Positions 42,405-50,811 of a stretch of 64,000 bases of DNA are shown here, one piece after another. Below the pieces are notes generated by a model, which was not told the origin of the DNA, did no database searches, and was given only the letters and a program-made list of their open reading frames with translations. Position numbers and translations under genes: made by a program. Every line of letters begins with the position of its first letter. Position 1 is the first letter of the stretch. The stretch comes from UBA7803 sp040219135 (GTDB taxonomy: Bacteria > Pseudomonadota > Gammaproteobacteria > Pseudomonadales > Azotimanducaceae): assembly GCA_040219135.1 (NCBI GenBank), contig JAVJTA010000005.1:248001-312000 (forward strand). Reading direction: 5' to 3'.

Positions 42405-44747
42405 GAGCTGGCGGTCGTCGCCGATGACCCGTTCGAATTCGAGCCCCAGGGACTGCAGCACCGGCTCCGCGACCGGACGGATCTGGCGCTCCACGTAGTG
42501 CTCCCGGTCCAGCTCCGCGGTCCGCACGTCCAGGGGCTCCGGACCAGCCAGCGTCATGACGTAGGCGATGATCCGCCCGGGCACCGCCTTCGATTTGCGT
42601 GCCGCCGCCACATGGGGCGGCGTGCTCGCCTGATAGGAATCCAGACGCTTGCGCAGGCCCTTGCGGTACACCAGGGCATGGTCCAGCTCGCCGGCCCGCA
42701 GCGCGTGCACCACGCCGCGCAGGTACTCGTCCACCGGGGCGTCGTCGAACAACCGCTGATACAGCTCGCGCTGCACCCGTTTCGCCAGATCGGTCCAGTC
42801 CCGGCGCACGACCTCCATGCCGACGAACTCGACCTCGCCGGACCCGGCACCGTGACGCAGGCCGGCATAGCGCTTGCGGGCACCGGCGGCGCCGTGGCGC
42901 ACGCTGGGCAGCACCAGCCGCAGGTAGAGCTTCTCGAACTCGAGCTCCAGCGCCGAGCGGACCTGCCAGCGCTGTGCCACGTAGCGTTCCAGGTCTTCGT
43001 TGATCCGTGCCGTGAGCGAGCGCGCCGCGGCGTCGGCGGCCTCGGCGCTGCTCATCCCCGAGGCCACGAACAGGCTGTCGGTGTCGCCGTAGAGCACGTC
43101 GAACCCCTGCGCCCGGAACCAGTCCCGGGACCACAGCAGCAGGTGACGGCCCTGACCGGTGATGGCATTGGCGATGGCGGCGTTGTGGAACCGGCAGGCC
43201 GGGGTCCCGAGCACGCCGTAGAAGGAATTCATGAGGATCTTGATGGCCTGGGACGCCACCGCGTCGCCGGCCCGCTTCGCCGCCTCGCGGCGCGGCACCA
43301 GCTCGTCCAGCATGGCCGGAAGAATGGCGCCTTCGCGCCGGAACGCCGCGCCATGCTCCAGCCGGATCAGGTCCTCGTCCGCGGCCGGTGCCTCGACGTA
43401 GCCGAGCGGGTCGATGTTGAAGGTGCGGATGATGCTCGGATAGAGGCTGCGGAAATCGAACACCCAGACGTTGTCGTGCAGGCCGACCCGGGGCTCGAGC
43501 ACGTGCCCGCCGGCCTGGGCCACGTGCACCCGGGAATCGTCGGAGCGCACCGACGGCGCCACCCGACCGCGCTTGTGCAGCGCCGCCATATATAGAAAGT
43601 CGAAGGACGCGATGCTGGCCGCCACCCGGTCCGGCGTCATGCCGGTGAGCCGGCTGCGGGCGAACGCCAGGGTCACCAGATCGAGCCGCTCGAGGACCTC
43701 CAGGGGCAGCCGCGCGTCGGTCCTCGCGTAGCGGGCGAAGGCGGGAAGATTGTCATGGTAATTGCTCAGAATCTCCGCCACCCGATCGTCCACGTCCCCG
43801 GCCAGCGCTTTGCCCTCGCCGAGCACCTCGCGCGCGACGGCATCGAGGCTGTAGTCGTCCATGCGGACGAAGGCACCCCGCAGCAGGTCGATGCCGTCGA
43901 GCACCAGGCGCCCGGGCAGATTCGCGCTGCCGCTGCCGAAGTAGCCTTCCGCCCGGCGGATCCGCAGCGCGCCATCGTCGCGCCCGAGGTGCAACGGCCG
44001 CCCGACCCGCTCGGCCACCCGCGCGAGCACGCTGAGATCGAAATCGATGACGTTCCAGCCGGTGAGCACATCCGGATCCAGCGCCGCGACCCGGGCACAG
44101 AAGGCGTCCAGCACCTCGGCCTCGCTGCCGAACCCGATGGCACCTTCCGGCATGGCGCGCCGCCGGGGATCGACGATCAACACCTCGTCCGCACCCAGCC
44201 CGTACAGCGAGATCGCCAGCAGGCTGTCGGCGCCGGGGTCGGTTTCGATGTCGAAACAGAGCACGCGCGGCGCGAGCGGCGTGGTGTCCGCCAGTTCGTC
44301 GGGTGCGAGCTCCGGATCGTCGAACAGCACATCCACCCGGACGCCGGGCGCCTGGGTACCGGGGATTGCCTCGCCGTCGATCACGCAGGCGCCTTTGATG
44401 TCGCGGTCGATCAGATAGCGCATGGCGAAGCGCACGTCGGCCTCGTAGCAGGCGATGCCGGCGGCCTGCAACGCGGTGCGGGCGGTGACCGCATCCGCGG
44501 GCAGCACCACCTCGAGCCGGCTGACCGGGACGCCGGTCATGGTCAGCGCGGCGCCTGGGTGCACCCGGCAGCCGGTGAGCGCGGCGGCGCGATCCCCATC
44601 GACGGCGGCCAGGTAAAAGCACGGTCGCTGGCGCGCGTCGCGGATCAGAAAGCTGCGCCCGTCCTGCAGGCGGCCGTAGAGATGGACCAGCGGAATCCCG
44701 CCGCGGATCCGGTAGCTCGCCTGCAGAATGAAGCCGCGCAGCGCCAT
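42393..44747 (-). CDS. polB: DNA polymerase II (family B)
   Basis: A 784-residue family B polymerase. The exonuclease I motif is FDIETD (about 165) with further exo motifs near NVIDFDLS and YARTD. Polymerase motif A is DFRSLYPSII (about 429), motif B is in QAIKILMNSFYG, and motif C is YGDTDS (about 551). The extreme C-terminus QLGLF matches the beta-clamp-binding peptide of Pol II. In E. coli it is SOS-induced and restarts or bypasses damage. It is divergent from the response regulator gene. ATG 44747 was chosen to match the family start. Confidence 0.95.
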   Translation of the reverse strand: MALRGFILQASYRIRGGIPLVHLYGRLQDGRSFLIRDARQRPCFYLAAVDGDRAAALTGCRVHPGAALTMTGVPVSRLEVVLPADAVTARTALQAAGIACYEADVRFAMRYLIDRDIKGACVIDGEAIPGTQAPGVRVDVLFDDPELAPDELADTTPLAPRVLCFDIETDPGADSLLAISLYGLGADEVLIVDPRRRAMPEGAIGFGSEAEVLDAFCARVAALDPDVLTGWNVIDFDLSVLARVAERVGRPLHLGRDDGALRIRRAEGYFGSGSANLPGRLVLDGIDLLRGAFVRMDDYSLDAVAREVLGEGKALAGDVDDRVAEILSNYHDNLPAFARYARTDARLPLEVLERLDLVTLAFARSRLTGMTPDRVAASIASFDFLYMAALHKRGRVAPSVRSDDSRVHVAQAGGHVLEPRVGLHDNVWVFDFRSLYPSIIRTFNIDPLGYVEAPAADEDLIRLEHGAAFRREGAILPAMLDELVPRREAAKRAGDAVASQAIKILMNSFYGVLGTPACRFHNAAIANAITGQGRHLLLWSRDWFRAQGFDVLYGDTDSLFVASGMSSAEAADAAARSLTARINEDLERYVAQRWQVRSALELEFEKLYLRLVLPSVRHGAAGARKRYAGLRHGAGSGEVEFVGMEVVRRDWTDLAKRVQRELYQRLFDDAPVDEYLRGVVHALRAGELDHALVYRKGLRKRLDSYQASTPPHVAAARKSKAVPGRIIAYVMTLAGPEPLDVRTAELDREHYVERQIRPVAEPVLQSLGLEFERVIGDDRQLGLF

Positions 44748-44844
44748 GGGCGCATTGTCACCCCATCCACGACGCTTCACGAGCCGTTCACGGGCTCTGA
44801 CGGACCATTGGTGTTCGCTCGGCGCCGGAACTAGACTCACGCTC

Positions 44845-45558
44845 ATGCCCACAGGACTCAAAGGCAACATTCTGCTGGTGGAAGATCACCAGGAACTGGC
44901 GGGTACCGTCGGCGACTTCCTGGAGGCGAACAACTACGCCGTGGATTTCGCCGCCGACGGTCTGCTGGCCATGCATCTGGCGGTGACCCAGCCGTTCGAC
45001 GCCATCGTTCTCGACGTGATGCTGCCCGGCCTCGACGGCATCAGCGTGTGCAAGCGCCTGCGCAAAGACGCACAGCTGACAACGCCGATCCTCATGCTCA
45101 CCGCTCGGGACCAGCTCGAAGACAAGCTCACCGGATTCGAGGTCGGCGCCGACGACTATCTGATCAAGCCGTTCGACCTGCCGGAACTGGTCGCGCGCAT
45201 CGATGCGCTGATCCGCCGCGGCCGCGGCATCGCCTCGGTGTTTTCGGCCGGCGACCTGACGATGAACCTCGACACTATGGAAGTGCGGCGCGGCGACACC
45301 GACATCAAGCTGTCGCGAACGCTGTTCGACATTCTCAGGATTCTGCTGCGCGAGGCACCGAAGGTGGTGCCACGGGACATGATCGAGCGCGAACTCTGGG
45401 GCGACGACCTGCCGGACAGCGACACACTGCGCAGCCACCTCTACAACCTGCGCCGCGCGGTGGACAAACCCTTCGACTTCCCGATGATCGAAACGCTGGC
45501 CGGACGCGGCTACCGAATCCGCACCAAGGAAGGCACCGACACCGCTGCCGCGAGCTGA
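44845..45558 (+). CDS. OmpR-family response regulator (orphan)
   Basis: A 237-residue two-domain regulator. The receiver domain has Asp14, the phospho-acceptor Asp57 (IVLDVMLPG), Thr in MLTAR and Lys in IKPFD; a winged-helix DNA-binding domain follows (about 140-230, ETLAGRGYRI at the wing). No histidine kinase gene is adjacent, so it is an orphan here. It lies in a DNA-damage neighbourhood between polB and a photolyase gene whose GTG directly follows its stop, so cotranscription with the photolyase is likely. Confidence 0.92.
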   Translation: MPTGLKGNILLVEDHQELAGTVGDFLEANNYAVDFAADGLLAMHLAVTQPFDAIVLDVMLPGLDGISVCKRLRKDAQLTTPILMLTARDQLEDKLTGFEVGADDYLIKPFDLPELVARIDALIRRGRGIASVFSAGDLTMNLDTMEVRRGDTDIKLSRTLFDILRILLREAPKVVPRDMIERELWGDDLPDSDTLRSHLYNLRRAVDKPFDFPMIETLAGRGYRIRTKEGTDTAAAS

Positions 45559-46971
45559 GTGCCCGTGCGCACGCTGGTCTGGTTCCGTAACGATCTCCGC
45601 GTCGACGACAACCCCGCCCTGCACCACGCCATGGAGCACGGCGAGGCCATCGCCGCATTCTGCTTCTGCAACGCGCAGTGGCGCGATCACGACGTCGGCG
45701 ACAACCGCCTGGCTTTCCTCCTCGACAATCTTCATGCCCTCGCCGCCGATCTGCGCGAACTCGGCGTGCCGCTGCGCACCATCACCGAACCCTGGTTCGA
45801 CGATCTGCCCGACCGGCTGCTGAATCTGGCAGAGCGCGTGGACGCCGACGGCATCAGCTTCAACGAGGAGTATCCACTGAACGAACGCGTGCGCGACTCG
45901 AAGGTGACCCGCGCCTTCGAGGGCGCCGGCCGGACCGTCACCGTGCACCACGCCGGCACCGTACAGCCTCCGGGCACCGTGCTGACCGGTGAGGACGAGC
46001 CGTACACGGTGTTCACGCCGTTCAAGAAACGCTGGCTCTCCCAGATCGACAACAGCCACACCGCGCCGCTGCCGCGGCCGGACCCGCAGACCCGTCCCGA
46101 CATCGACGACTCCGACCTGCCGGAGCAGACCGACGGCGTGCCCCGGGACCGGGTGGCGCAGCGCTGGCCCGCCGGCGCCGCCGAAGCCCGGCGCCGCCTC
46201 GACGACTTCGCCGACGAGCGTATCGTCCGCTACCACGACGATCGCGACTTTCCCGCCGTGGACGGCACCAGCAGCCTCTCGCCCTATCTCTCGGTGGGCA
46301 GCCTCTCCGCGCGCCAGTGCCTGGCCACCGCGGTGGAAAACAACGGCGGCAAGCTGAGCGGCGGCAAGGAAGGCATCCGCACCTGGATCGACGAGCTGAT
46401 CTGGCGTGACTTCTACCGCCACGTGATCGCCCAGTTCCCCCACGTGAGCCGGCGCCAGGCGTTCCGCCGTGAATACGACCGCGTGCCCTGGCGCAACGCG
46501 CCCGACGAACTCGAGGCGTGGAAGGAAGGCCGCACCGGCTACCCGCTGGTCGACGCCGCCATGCGCCAGCTCGCCAAGACCGGCTGGATGCACAACCGCC
46601 TGCGCATGGTCACCGCCATGTTCCTCACCAAGCACCTGCTGATCGACTGGCGCCAGGGCGAGCGCCACTTCATGGAGCAGCTGGTCGACGGCGATTTCGC
46701 CGCCAACAACGGCGGCTGGCAGTGGAGCGCCTCCACCGGCACCGACGCCGCGCCCTACTTCCGCATCTTCAACCCGCACACCCAGGCGAAACGTTTCGAC
46801 CCGAAGGGCGAATTCATCCGGCGCATGGTCCCGGAGCTGGCCGAGGCTCCCGACAAGGCGGTCTTCGATCCGGAAGGCAACGCCACCGAGGGCTACCCGC
46901 GCCCGATCGTCGCGCACAAGCACGCGCGGCAGCGGGCGCTGGATACCTTCAAGGCGGCTCAGTCCGGCTGA
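45559..46971 (+). CDS. phrB: Deoxyribodipyrimidine photolyase
   Basis: A 470-residue photolyase: N-terminal antenna-binding Rossmann domain (LVWFRNDLRVDDNPAL), then the helical FAD domain with GGKEGIRTWIDELIWRDFYRH, TGYPLVDAAMRQL, TGWMHNRLRMV and WQWSASTGTDAAPYFRIFNP, which carry the FAD and tryptophan-chain residues of class I CPD photolyases. It repairs UV dimers with blue light. GTG 45559 begins immediately after the response regulator stop; a GTG two codons later is an alternative. The integron integrase gene ends 24 nt downstream on the other strand. Confidence 0.95.
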   Translation: MPVRTLVWFRNDLRVDDNPALHHAMEHGEAIAAFCFCNAQWRDHDVGDNRLAFLLDNLHALAADLRELGVPLRTITEPWFDDLPDRLLNLAERVDADGISFNEEYPLNERVRDSKVTRAFEGAGRTVTVHHAGTVQPPGTVLTGEDEPYTVFTPFKKRWLSQIDNSHTAPLPRPDPQTRPDIDDSDLPEQTDGVPRDRVAQRWPAGAAEARRRLDDFADERIVRYHDDRDFPAVDGTSSLSPYLSVGSLSARQCLATAVENNGGKLSGGKEGIRTWIDELIWRDFYRHVIAQFPHVSRRQAFRREYDRVPWRNAPDELEAWKEGRTGYPLVDAAMRQLAKTGWMHNRLRMVTAMFLTKHLLIDWRQGERHFMEQLVDGDFAANNGGWQWSASTGTDAAPYFRIFNPHTQAKRFDPKGEFIRRMVPELAEAPDKAVFDPEGNATEGYPRPIVAHKHARQRALDTFKAAQSG

Positions 46972-46994
46972 ACGCCGCGGCGTGCGCCGGTCGA

Positions 46995-47950
46995 TCAACC
47001 ATCCAGCGGACTCAAGACCCCGCGGCCGCCGCGATTGATGACGTGGGTGTAGATCTGCGTGGTGCGCACATCCGAGTGCCCGAGCTGCTCCTGAACCGTA
47101 CGGATGTCGGCACCGCGCTCCAGCAGATGAGTGGCGAATGAGTGGCGCAGCGAATGGCACGAGGCCGGCTTGCTGATCCCGGCCGCGCGCACCGCGGCAG
47201 CAAACGCCCGCTGCAGGCCGCGCTCGTGCAGATGATGACGGCGCCGAATTCCGCTGCGCGGATGCCCGGCCGCGCTGCCGGAAACAGCCACTGCCAGCCC
47301 CATTCCCGGGGAGCGTTCGGATACTTGCGCGCCAGCGCATCAGGCAGCGCGACGCCGGGCCACTCTGCAAGGTTCGCATCTTCGTCGTAGAACCAGCGCG
47401 CGCCGTCGAGCTGATGGTCGATCTCCGGCAGCAGGCTCTCGGCCAGCGTGGTGATCCGCTGCCTGCGGCCTTTGCCGTCGCGGACCAGCAAGGACAGCCG
47501 CTCGCGGTCGATGTCGTGAACCCGGAGCCGCACCACCTCCATCACCCGCAGACCCGAACCGTACATCAGCCGCGCACACAGCCGCGGCTCCCCCGATAGA
47601 CACGCAAAGATCGCTTCCAGCTCCGGGCGGGTAAGCACGACGGGCAGCTTTCGCTCCCTGGACGCCGGCCGGAACCCGGCGAAGTTCATGGCCTGACGAC
47701 CGAGTACCTGGAAATAGAGAAAGGACAACGCGTTCAATGCCACCTTCTGGGTGGCGGCCGCCACCTTGCGATCCAGGGCCAGAAAGCTGAGGAAGTCGCG
47801 CACGGCGGATTCATCCAGCGACCGCGGATGACGCATGCCGTGATAGCGGATGAAGTAGCGAATCCAATAGAGGTAGGTCCGTTCGGTACGGATGCTGTAG
47901 TGACGCAGCCTGATCGCGTCACGAACCTGGTCGAGAAGCTTGCTGGCCAA
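46995..47950 (-). pseudogene. intI: Integron integrase intI, frameshifted
   Basis: Tyrosine recombinase of the IntI group. The N-terminal frame (TTG 47950) runs through the SAM-like domain, the first catalytic Arg region (YGSGLRVMEV) and the integron-specific patch ending WGWQWLFPAA. The family then continues in another frame as HPRSGIRRRHHLHE, HSLRHSFATHLLERG, LGHSDVRTTQIYTHV (catalytic Tyr) and RGGRGVLSPLD to the TGA at 46995. The switch lies near 47255-47275 and needs a one-base change. Without it the first frame ends with an unrelated tail and lacks the catalytic H-R-H-Y residues. Either a real inactivation or a sequencing error. Confidence 0.9.
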
Positions 47951-48126
47951 GGTCTTGAATCCAAAAGACCGGTGGTAGCAAACTCAGAGCCAACCGGAAG
48001 AGGGATCGACATCGGGTCAGACGTGGGACAAATGACCAAGCCAACGGCAGCTAGACCCCATTCGGAAGTACACGACACCGCGTCGCGTTCAATCGCGACG
48101 TCATGCCAGAGACTTGGGCGTTAGGC
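47951..48126 (+). other. attI region of the integron
   Basis: The 170-nt space between intI and cassette 1. It ends with GTTAGGC at 48120-48126, the recombination point after which cassette 1 begins. A 7-bp hairpin (CGTCGCG/CGCGACG) lies about 20-40 nt before it. No LexA box or obvious cassette promoter could be recognised. Confidence 0.65.
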
Positions 48127-48141
48127 GGCAGTGACAAGAGC

Positions 48142-48678
48142 ATGCCGTACTCGATCAACATCCGTAGCGAAGACGAATCGTCTAGCAGGATTCGAGATCT
48201 TTGGGCGCAATGCGAGCGCCTAGAGGAACAGCCCAGCATGGGCTCTCTTGGCTATCCACCTCACTTCACCTTGGCGGCGTTCGAGGAAGTACAGGAACCA
48301 CGCCTTGTTGCCGCAGTAGAGTCGCTCTCCCAATCACGTCCACCTGTCACGGTCCGATTCGATCGGATTGGTCACTTTGAGACGCCAAGTTCCATCGTCC
48401 TGTGGGCCGCGCCAGCCAATCCGGAACCCTTGGCAGCCCTTCATCGCCAGGTTCACGAACTGGTCGATTCTGAGGCCTGCAGACCGAACTATCGACCGGG
48501 TGTCTGGGTACCACACTGCTCGCTGGCTGTCGCGATCGATCCGGGGCGCCGCGGCGAAGCGATGGCCATTGTTCAAGCCGACCTTGCGCCATTCGAGGTA
48601 GTATTCGACGTAGTCGATTGTGCTCGCTTCCACCCCGTGGAGGTTATCTATGAAAGAGCTCTACCGGCCGCCGCCTAA
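48142..48678 (+). CDS. Cassette 1: 2H phosphoesterase (2'-5' RNA ligase-like)
   Basis: A 178-residue protein with the two HxT/S motifs of the 2H phosphoesterase family: HFTLA (His41-x-Thr43) and HCSLA (His125-x-Ser127), about 84 residues apart. Members hydrolyse cyclic or 2'-5' phosphodiesters of RNA or nucleotides. ATG 48142 lies 22 nt inside the cassette; an earlier in-frame ATG would fall in attI. The TAA stop is inside the R'' box of attC1. As the first cassette it is nearest the integrase-side promoter. Confidence 0.85.
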   Translation: MPYSINIRSEDESSSRIRDLWAQCERLEEQPSMGSLGYPPHFTLAAFEEVQEPRLVAAVESLSQSRPPVTVRFDRIGHFETPSSIVLWAAPANPEPLAALHRQVHELVDSEACRPNYRPGVWVPHCSLAVAIDPGRRGEAMAIVQADLAPFEVVFDVVDCARFHPVEVIYERALPAAA

Positions 48679-48686
48679 CAATGGCG
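48673..48686 (+). repeat. attC1, left fragment (split by the IS)
   Basis: R'' box GCCTAAC (48673-48679) followed by the first bases of L''. It joins exactly to the right fragment at 50061 to rebuild a 100-bp attC like its neighbours. Confidence 0.9.
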
Positions 48687-48702
48687 TCTATGGACTCCCC
48701 CC

Positions 48703-48960
48703 GTTTGTCCAGGTGATTTCAAGTCATTTGGATCACGCTCCGTTTGTCATTGATCACCCGTTGATGCCTTCGGCCCAAGAGACCCGGTTGCAGTCGTCTA
48801 TTCGGCGTCGTTGATGAAGCACCATGGCTTCGCGCCATCATGAGATCCGCACCCGGCAGGCCTATCGATGCAACGAGCTCTTCGCTCGACCTTGTTATCG
48901 GCCTTGCGCCGGGTCCGGATGACCGTGTGTTCATGAGCGTTTTGGCAACGGGTGTTGGTG
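48703..48960 (-). ncRNA. Predicted bridge RNA region of the IS1111 element
   Basis: The ~260-nt non-coding end downstream of the transposase is where IS1111-group bridge RNAs are encoded. On the transposase strand it contains CGTTGCATCG (48875-48866), a perfect complement of CGATGCAACG in attC2 and 7/10 for attC1, and then ATGGCG (48838-48833), identical to the left half of the insertion site. TCATCA (48817-48812) and TAGA (48800-48797) match the two element ends at the circle junction. Exact ends and folding cannot be established by eye. Confidence 0.55.
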
Positions 48961-48963
48961 AGA

Positions 48964-49983
48964 TCATGCCTGGTACGCGTCCCCCTTCGTCCAGACCGAC
49001 CAGACGATTCGGGCCATCTTGTTCGCAAGCGCGATGGTGGCTTTGTTGTGGTTAGTCCGGCGCTCGACGTCGAGAACCCAGCGCTGCAGTGGGCTCAGAT
49101 GCTGATCGCCCCTGGCCGCTTGCCGATGTGCGAGCAGCAGGGCCGAGCGGGCGCCGTGGGTGAGCAGCATCCGTAAGTACCCATCTCCTCGCTTGGAGAT
49201 CCGGCCGAGGTGCCGGGACTGACCGGAGCTGTACTCCCGGGGGGCGAGCCCGAGCCAGTCCGCGAACGACCGGGCCCTCCGGAAGGCGTGGATGTCGGGA
49301 ACGGAGCCGATCAGCGCCGTGGCCGTGATGACGCCGATGCCGGGGATGGTCAGCAGTCGCTGCGCCGCCGGACTCGCCTTGGAGACGTGCTCGAGTTCAC
49401 GATCGAGCTGACGAAGCCTGGCCTCGAGTTCGGTGATCTCGTCCAGCACCGATTCCACAGAGATCGCCAGCAGAGCCGGTGCGTGCTCAAGTGAGGCGCG
49501 TAGCCGCGCGACGATACCACCGGCCCCGGCCGGAAGGTAGGCGCCGAACTCGGCCAGCAGCCCCCGGGCGAGACAGATGCGCTGCCGACGCGTGTCCTGC
49601 CATTGACTGCGGATGCGGTGCAGCCCCTGGATCGCTTGCTGCTCGACGGACTTCACCGGTACGGGCTTGAGGTCCGGATCCCGACAGGCGCGTAACAGAG
49701 CATCGGCATCGGCCGAGTCGGTCTTGTTGCGGCGTACGTAGGGACGCACGTACTGCGGATGCAGCAACCGGGGCGAGTGACCGCAGTCCCGAGCGCTACG
49801 CGCCCAATGGTGTGCCGTGGCGCAGGCCTCCAGGACCATGTCCGCGCTCGGTCGCTCCGCGAGGAAGCGCTGGAACTGGCCTCTGCTCAGGCGCTTTCGC
49901 TCCAACACGCGCCCCGACGGGCCGGCGACCGAGACCTGAAAGACCGATTTTGCGATGTCGATACCGATGGTCGTAGTATTCAT
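48964..49983 (-). CDS. IS1111-group transposase (DEDD recombinase)
   Basis: A 339-residue transposase. The N-terminal RuvC-like DEDD domain starts GIDIAKSVFQV (first Asp about residue 9) with NKTDSADADAL near 90. The C-terminal Transposase_20 domain has the LLTIPGIGVITATALI helix-hairpin-helix and SFADWLGLAPREYSSGQ with the conserved serine near 257, followed by HGARSALL. It appears intact. It acts with a non-coding bridge RNA from the element end to choose its target. Strand opposite to the cassettes. Confidence 0.95.
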   Translation of the reverse strand: MNTTTIGIDIAKSVFQVSVAGPSGRVLERKRLSRGQFQRFLAERPSADMVLEACATAHHWARSARDCGHSPRLLHPQYVRPYVRRNKTDSADADALLRACRDPDLKPVPVKSVEQQAIQGLHRIRSQWQDTRRQRICLARGLLAEFGAYLPAGAGGIVARLRASLEHAPALLAISVESVLDEITELEARLRQLDRELEHVSKASPAAQRLLTIPGIGVITATALIGSVPDIHAFRRARSFADWLGLAPREYSSGQSRHLGRISKRGDGYLRMLLTHGARSALLLAHRQAARGDQHLSPLQRWVLDVERRTNHNKATIALANKMARIVWSVWTKGDAYQA

Positions 49984-50060
49984 GGGTGGACTCCCTCATG
50001 CCGAACATTGCACCTGGCACTATGATGCCGATCCAATGGCAGGGGGAGTCCATCTCATCA

Positions 50061-50146
50061 ATGCAGCGGACCGTCCAAACCGTCACTTGGTTTGCTTGCG
50101 CAAACCGCGCGCCGGTTCGCCCGGCCGCTGATCGCCGGCGTTAGGC
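50061..50146 (+). repeat. attC1, right fragment
   Basis: The remaining 86 nt of attC1, beginning ATGCAGCGG and ending with R' GTTAGGC at 50140-50146. The crossover lies after G50140. Confidence 0.92.
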
Positions 50147-50177
50147 GTCACTAGCCCCCTCCTTTGCCACCCTCGGA

Positions 50178-50714
50178 ATGCTAACCCTTCACTTAATCGA
50201 CAGATCTTCAGAGGTCGTTGCCGCATGGGAGCGCGCGTTCGAGCCCTACAGGTCTGTCGCAATAGGCATGGGGGATATTCTCGCCTGCGCCACAGACACT
50301 GTAGTAGCACCGGCCAATAGCTATGGCTACATGGATGGGGGCATCGACAAGGATTATCAAAGGTACTTTGGCCCATCGATAGAGATCACCATTCAGGACG
50401 CAATTCGCCATAGAAACGATGCTCTATTGGAAGTTGGCGCCGCTATCGTGGTGTCTACCGGGAACGACCGAATTCCGAGGATGATTGTTGCGCCGACGAT
50501 GCTGCTACCCCAAGCGGCGCGGCCTCAGGACTGCTTCTATGCGATGGCCGCCATACTCAACGCGTATGATCGAAACCGGAGTCGTATTGAGCATATCTAT
50601 TCGCCTGGATTGGGTACCGGCGTCGGGCAGGTAGATCCGGATGACTCGGCCAGGGAGATGGCCAGCGCATACGGAAAATGGGTATCTCGGGGGCGCAAGG
50701 CCAGTGACGCCTAA
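50178..50714 (+). CDS. Cassette 2: macro-domain protein
   Basis: A 178-residue protein with macro-domain features: VVAPANSYGYMDGGIDKDY (about 42-60, ADP-ribose loop 1), GAAIVVSTGN and the second loop SPGLGTGVGQVDPD near residue 140. Macro domains bind or hydrolyse ADP-ribose derivatives, including reversal of ADP-ribosylation, and some act in phage or toxin defence. The cassette context allows defence or toxin-reversal, but no ADP-ribosyltransferase partner is in the window. The TAA is inside attC2. Composition is AT-richer than the chromosome. Confidence 0.85.
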   Translation: MLTLHLIDRSSEVVAAWERAFEPYRSVAIGMGDILACATDTVVAPANSYGYMDGGIDKDYQRYFGPSIEITIQDAIRHRNDALLEVGAAIVVSTGNDRIPRMIVAPTMLLPQAARPQDCFYAMAAILNAYDRNRSRIEHIYSPGLGTGVGQVDPDDSAREMASAYGKWVSRGRKASDA

Positions 50715-50808
50715 CCATGGCGATGCAACGGACCGTCCAACCCGTCACCCAAATTGCTTCCGCAATTTGGCCGCCGGCTTGGCCGGCCGCTGATCGCCGG
50801 CGTTAGGC
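50709..50808 (+). repeat. attC2
   Basis: 100 bp from R'' GCCTAAC (50709-50715) to R' GTTAGGC (50802-50808). The centre forms an AAATTGC/GCAATTT hairpin as in the other sites. Confidence 0.93.
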
Positions 50809-50811
50809 GCC

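Larger units (their letters stand above)
48687..50060 (-). mobile_element. IS110 family, IS1111 group element inserted in attC1
   Basis: A 1374-bp element bounded by the two halves of attC1. A perfect 12-bp inverted repeat ATGGACTCCCCC/GGGGGAGTCCAT (48690-48701 and 50042-50053) is subterminal, with 3 nt outside on the left (TCT) and 7 nt on the right (CTCATCA). No target duplication is seen. It has one DEDD transposase gene, a 76-nt upstream end and a ~277-nt non-coding downstream end. Subterminal repeats and the site are as known for IS1111-attC elements, which target integron attC sites. Confidence 0.93.

Noticed and set aside
44788..47379. 863-codon minus-strand frame opposite the response regulator and photolyase
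   Set aside because: Spans two well-supported genes on the other strand and has no domain.
48061..48126. An additional attC just after intI
   Set aside because: Only the R' box GTTAGGC is convincing; the expected complementary left arm is not found, so it fits attI better.
48103..48141. Upstream ATG for cassette 1
   Set aside because: It would place the start in the attI region before the recombination point; ATG 48142 is inside the cassette.
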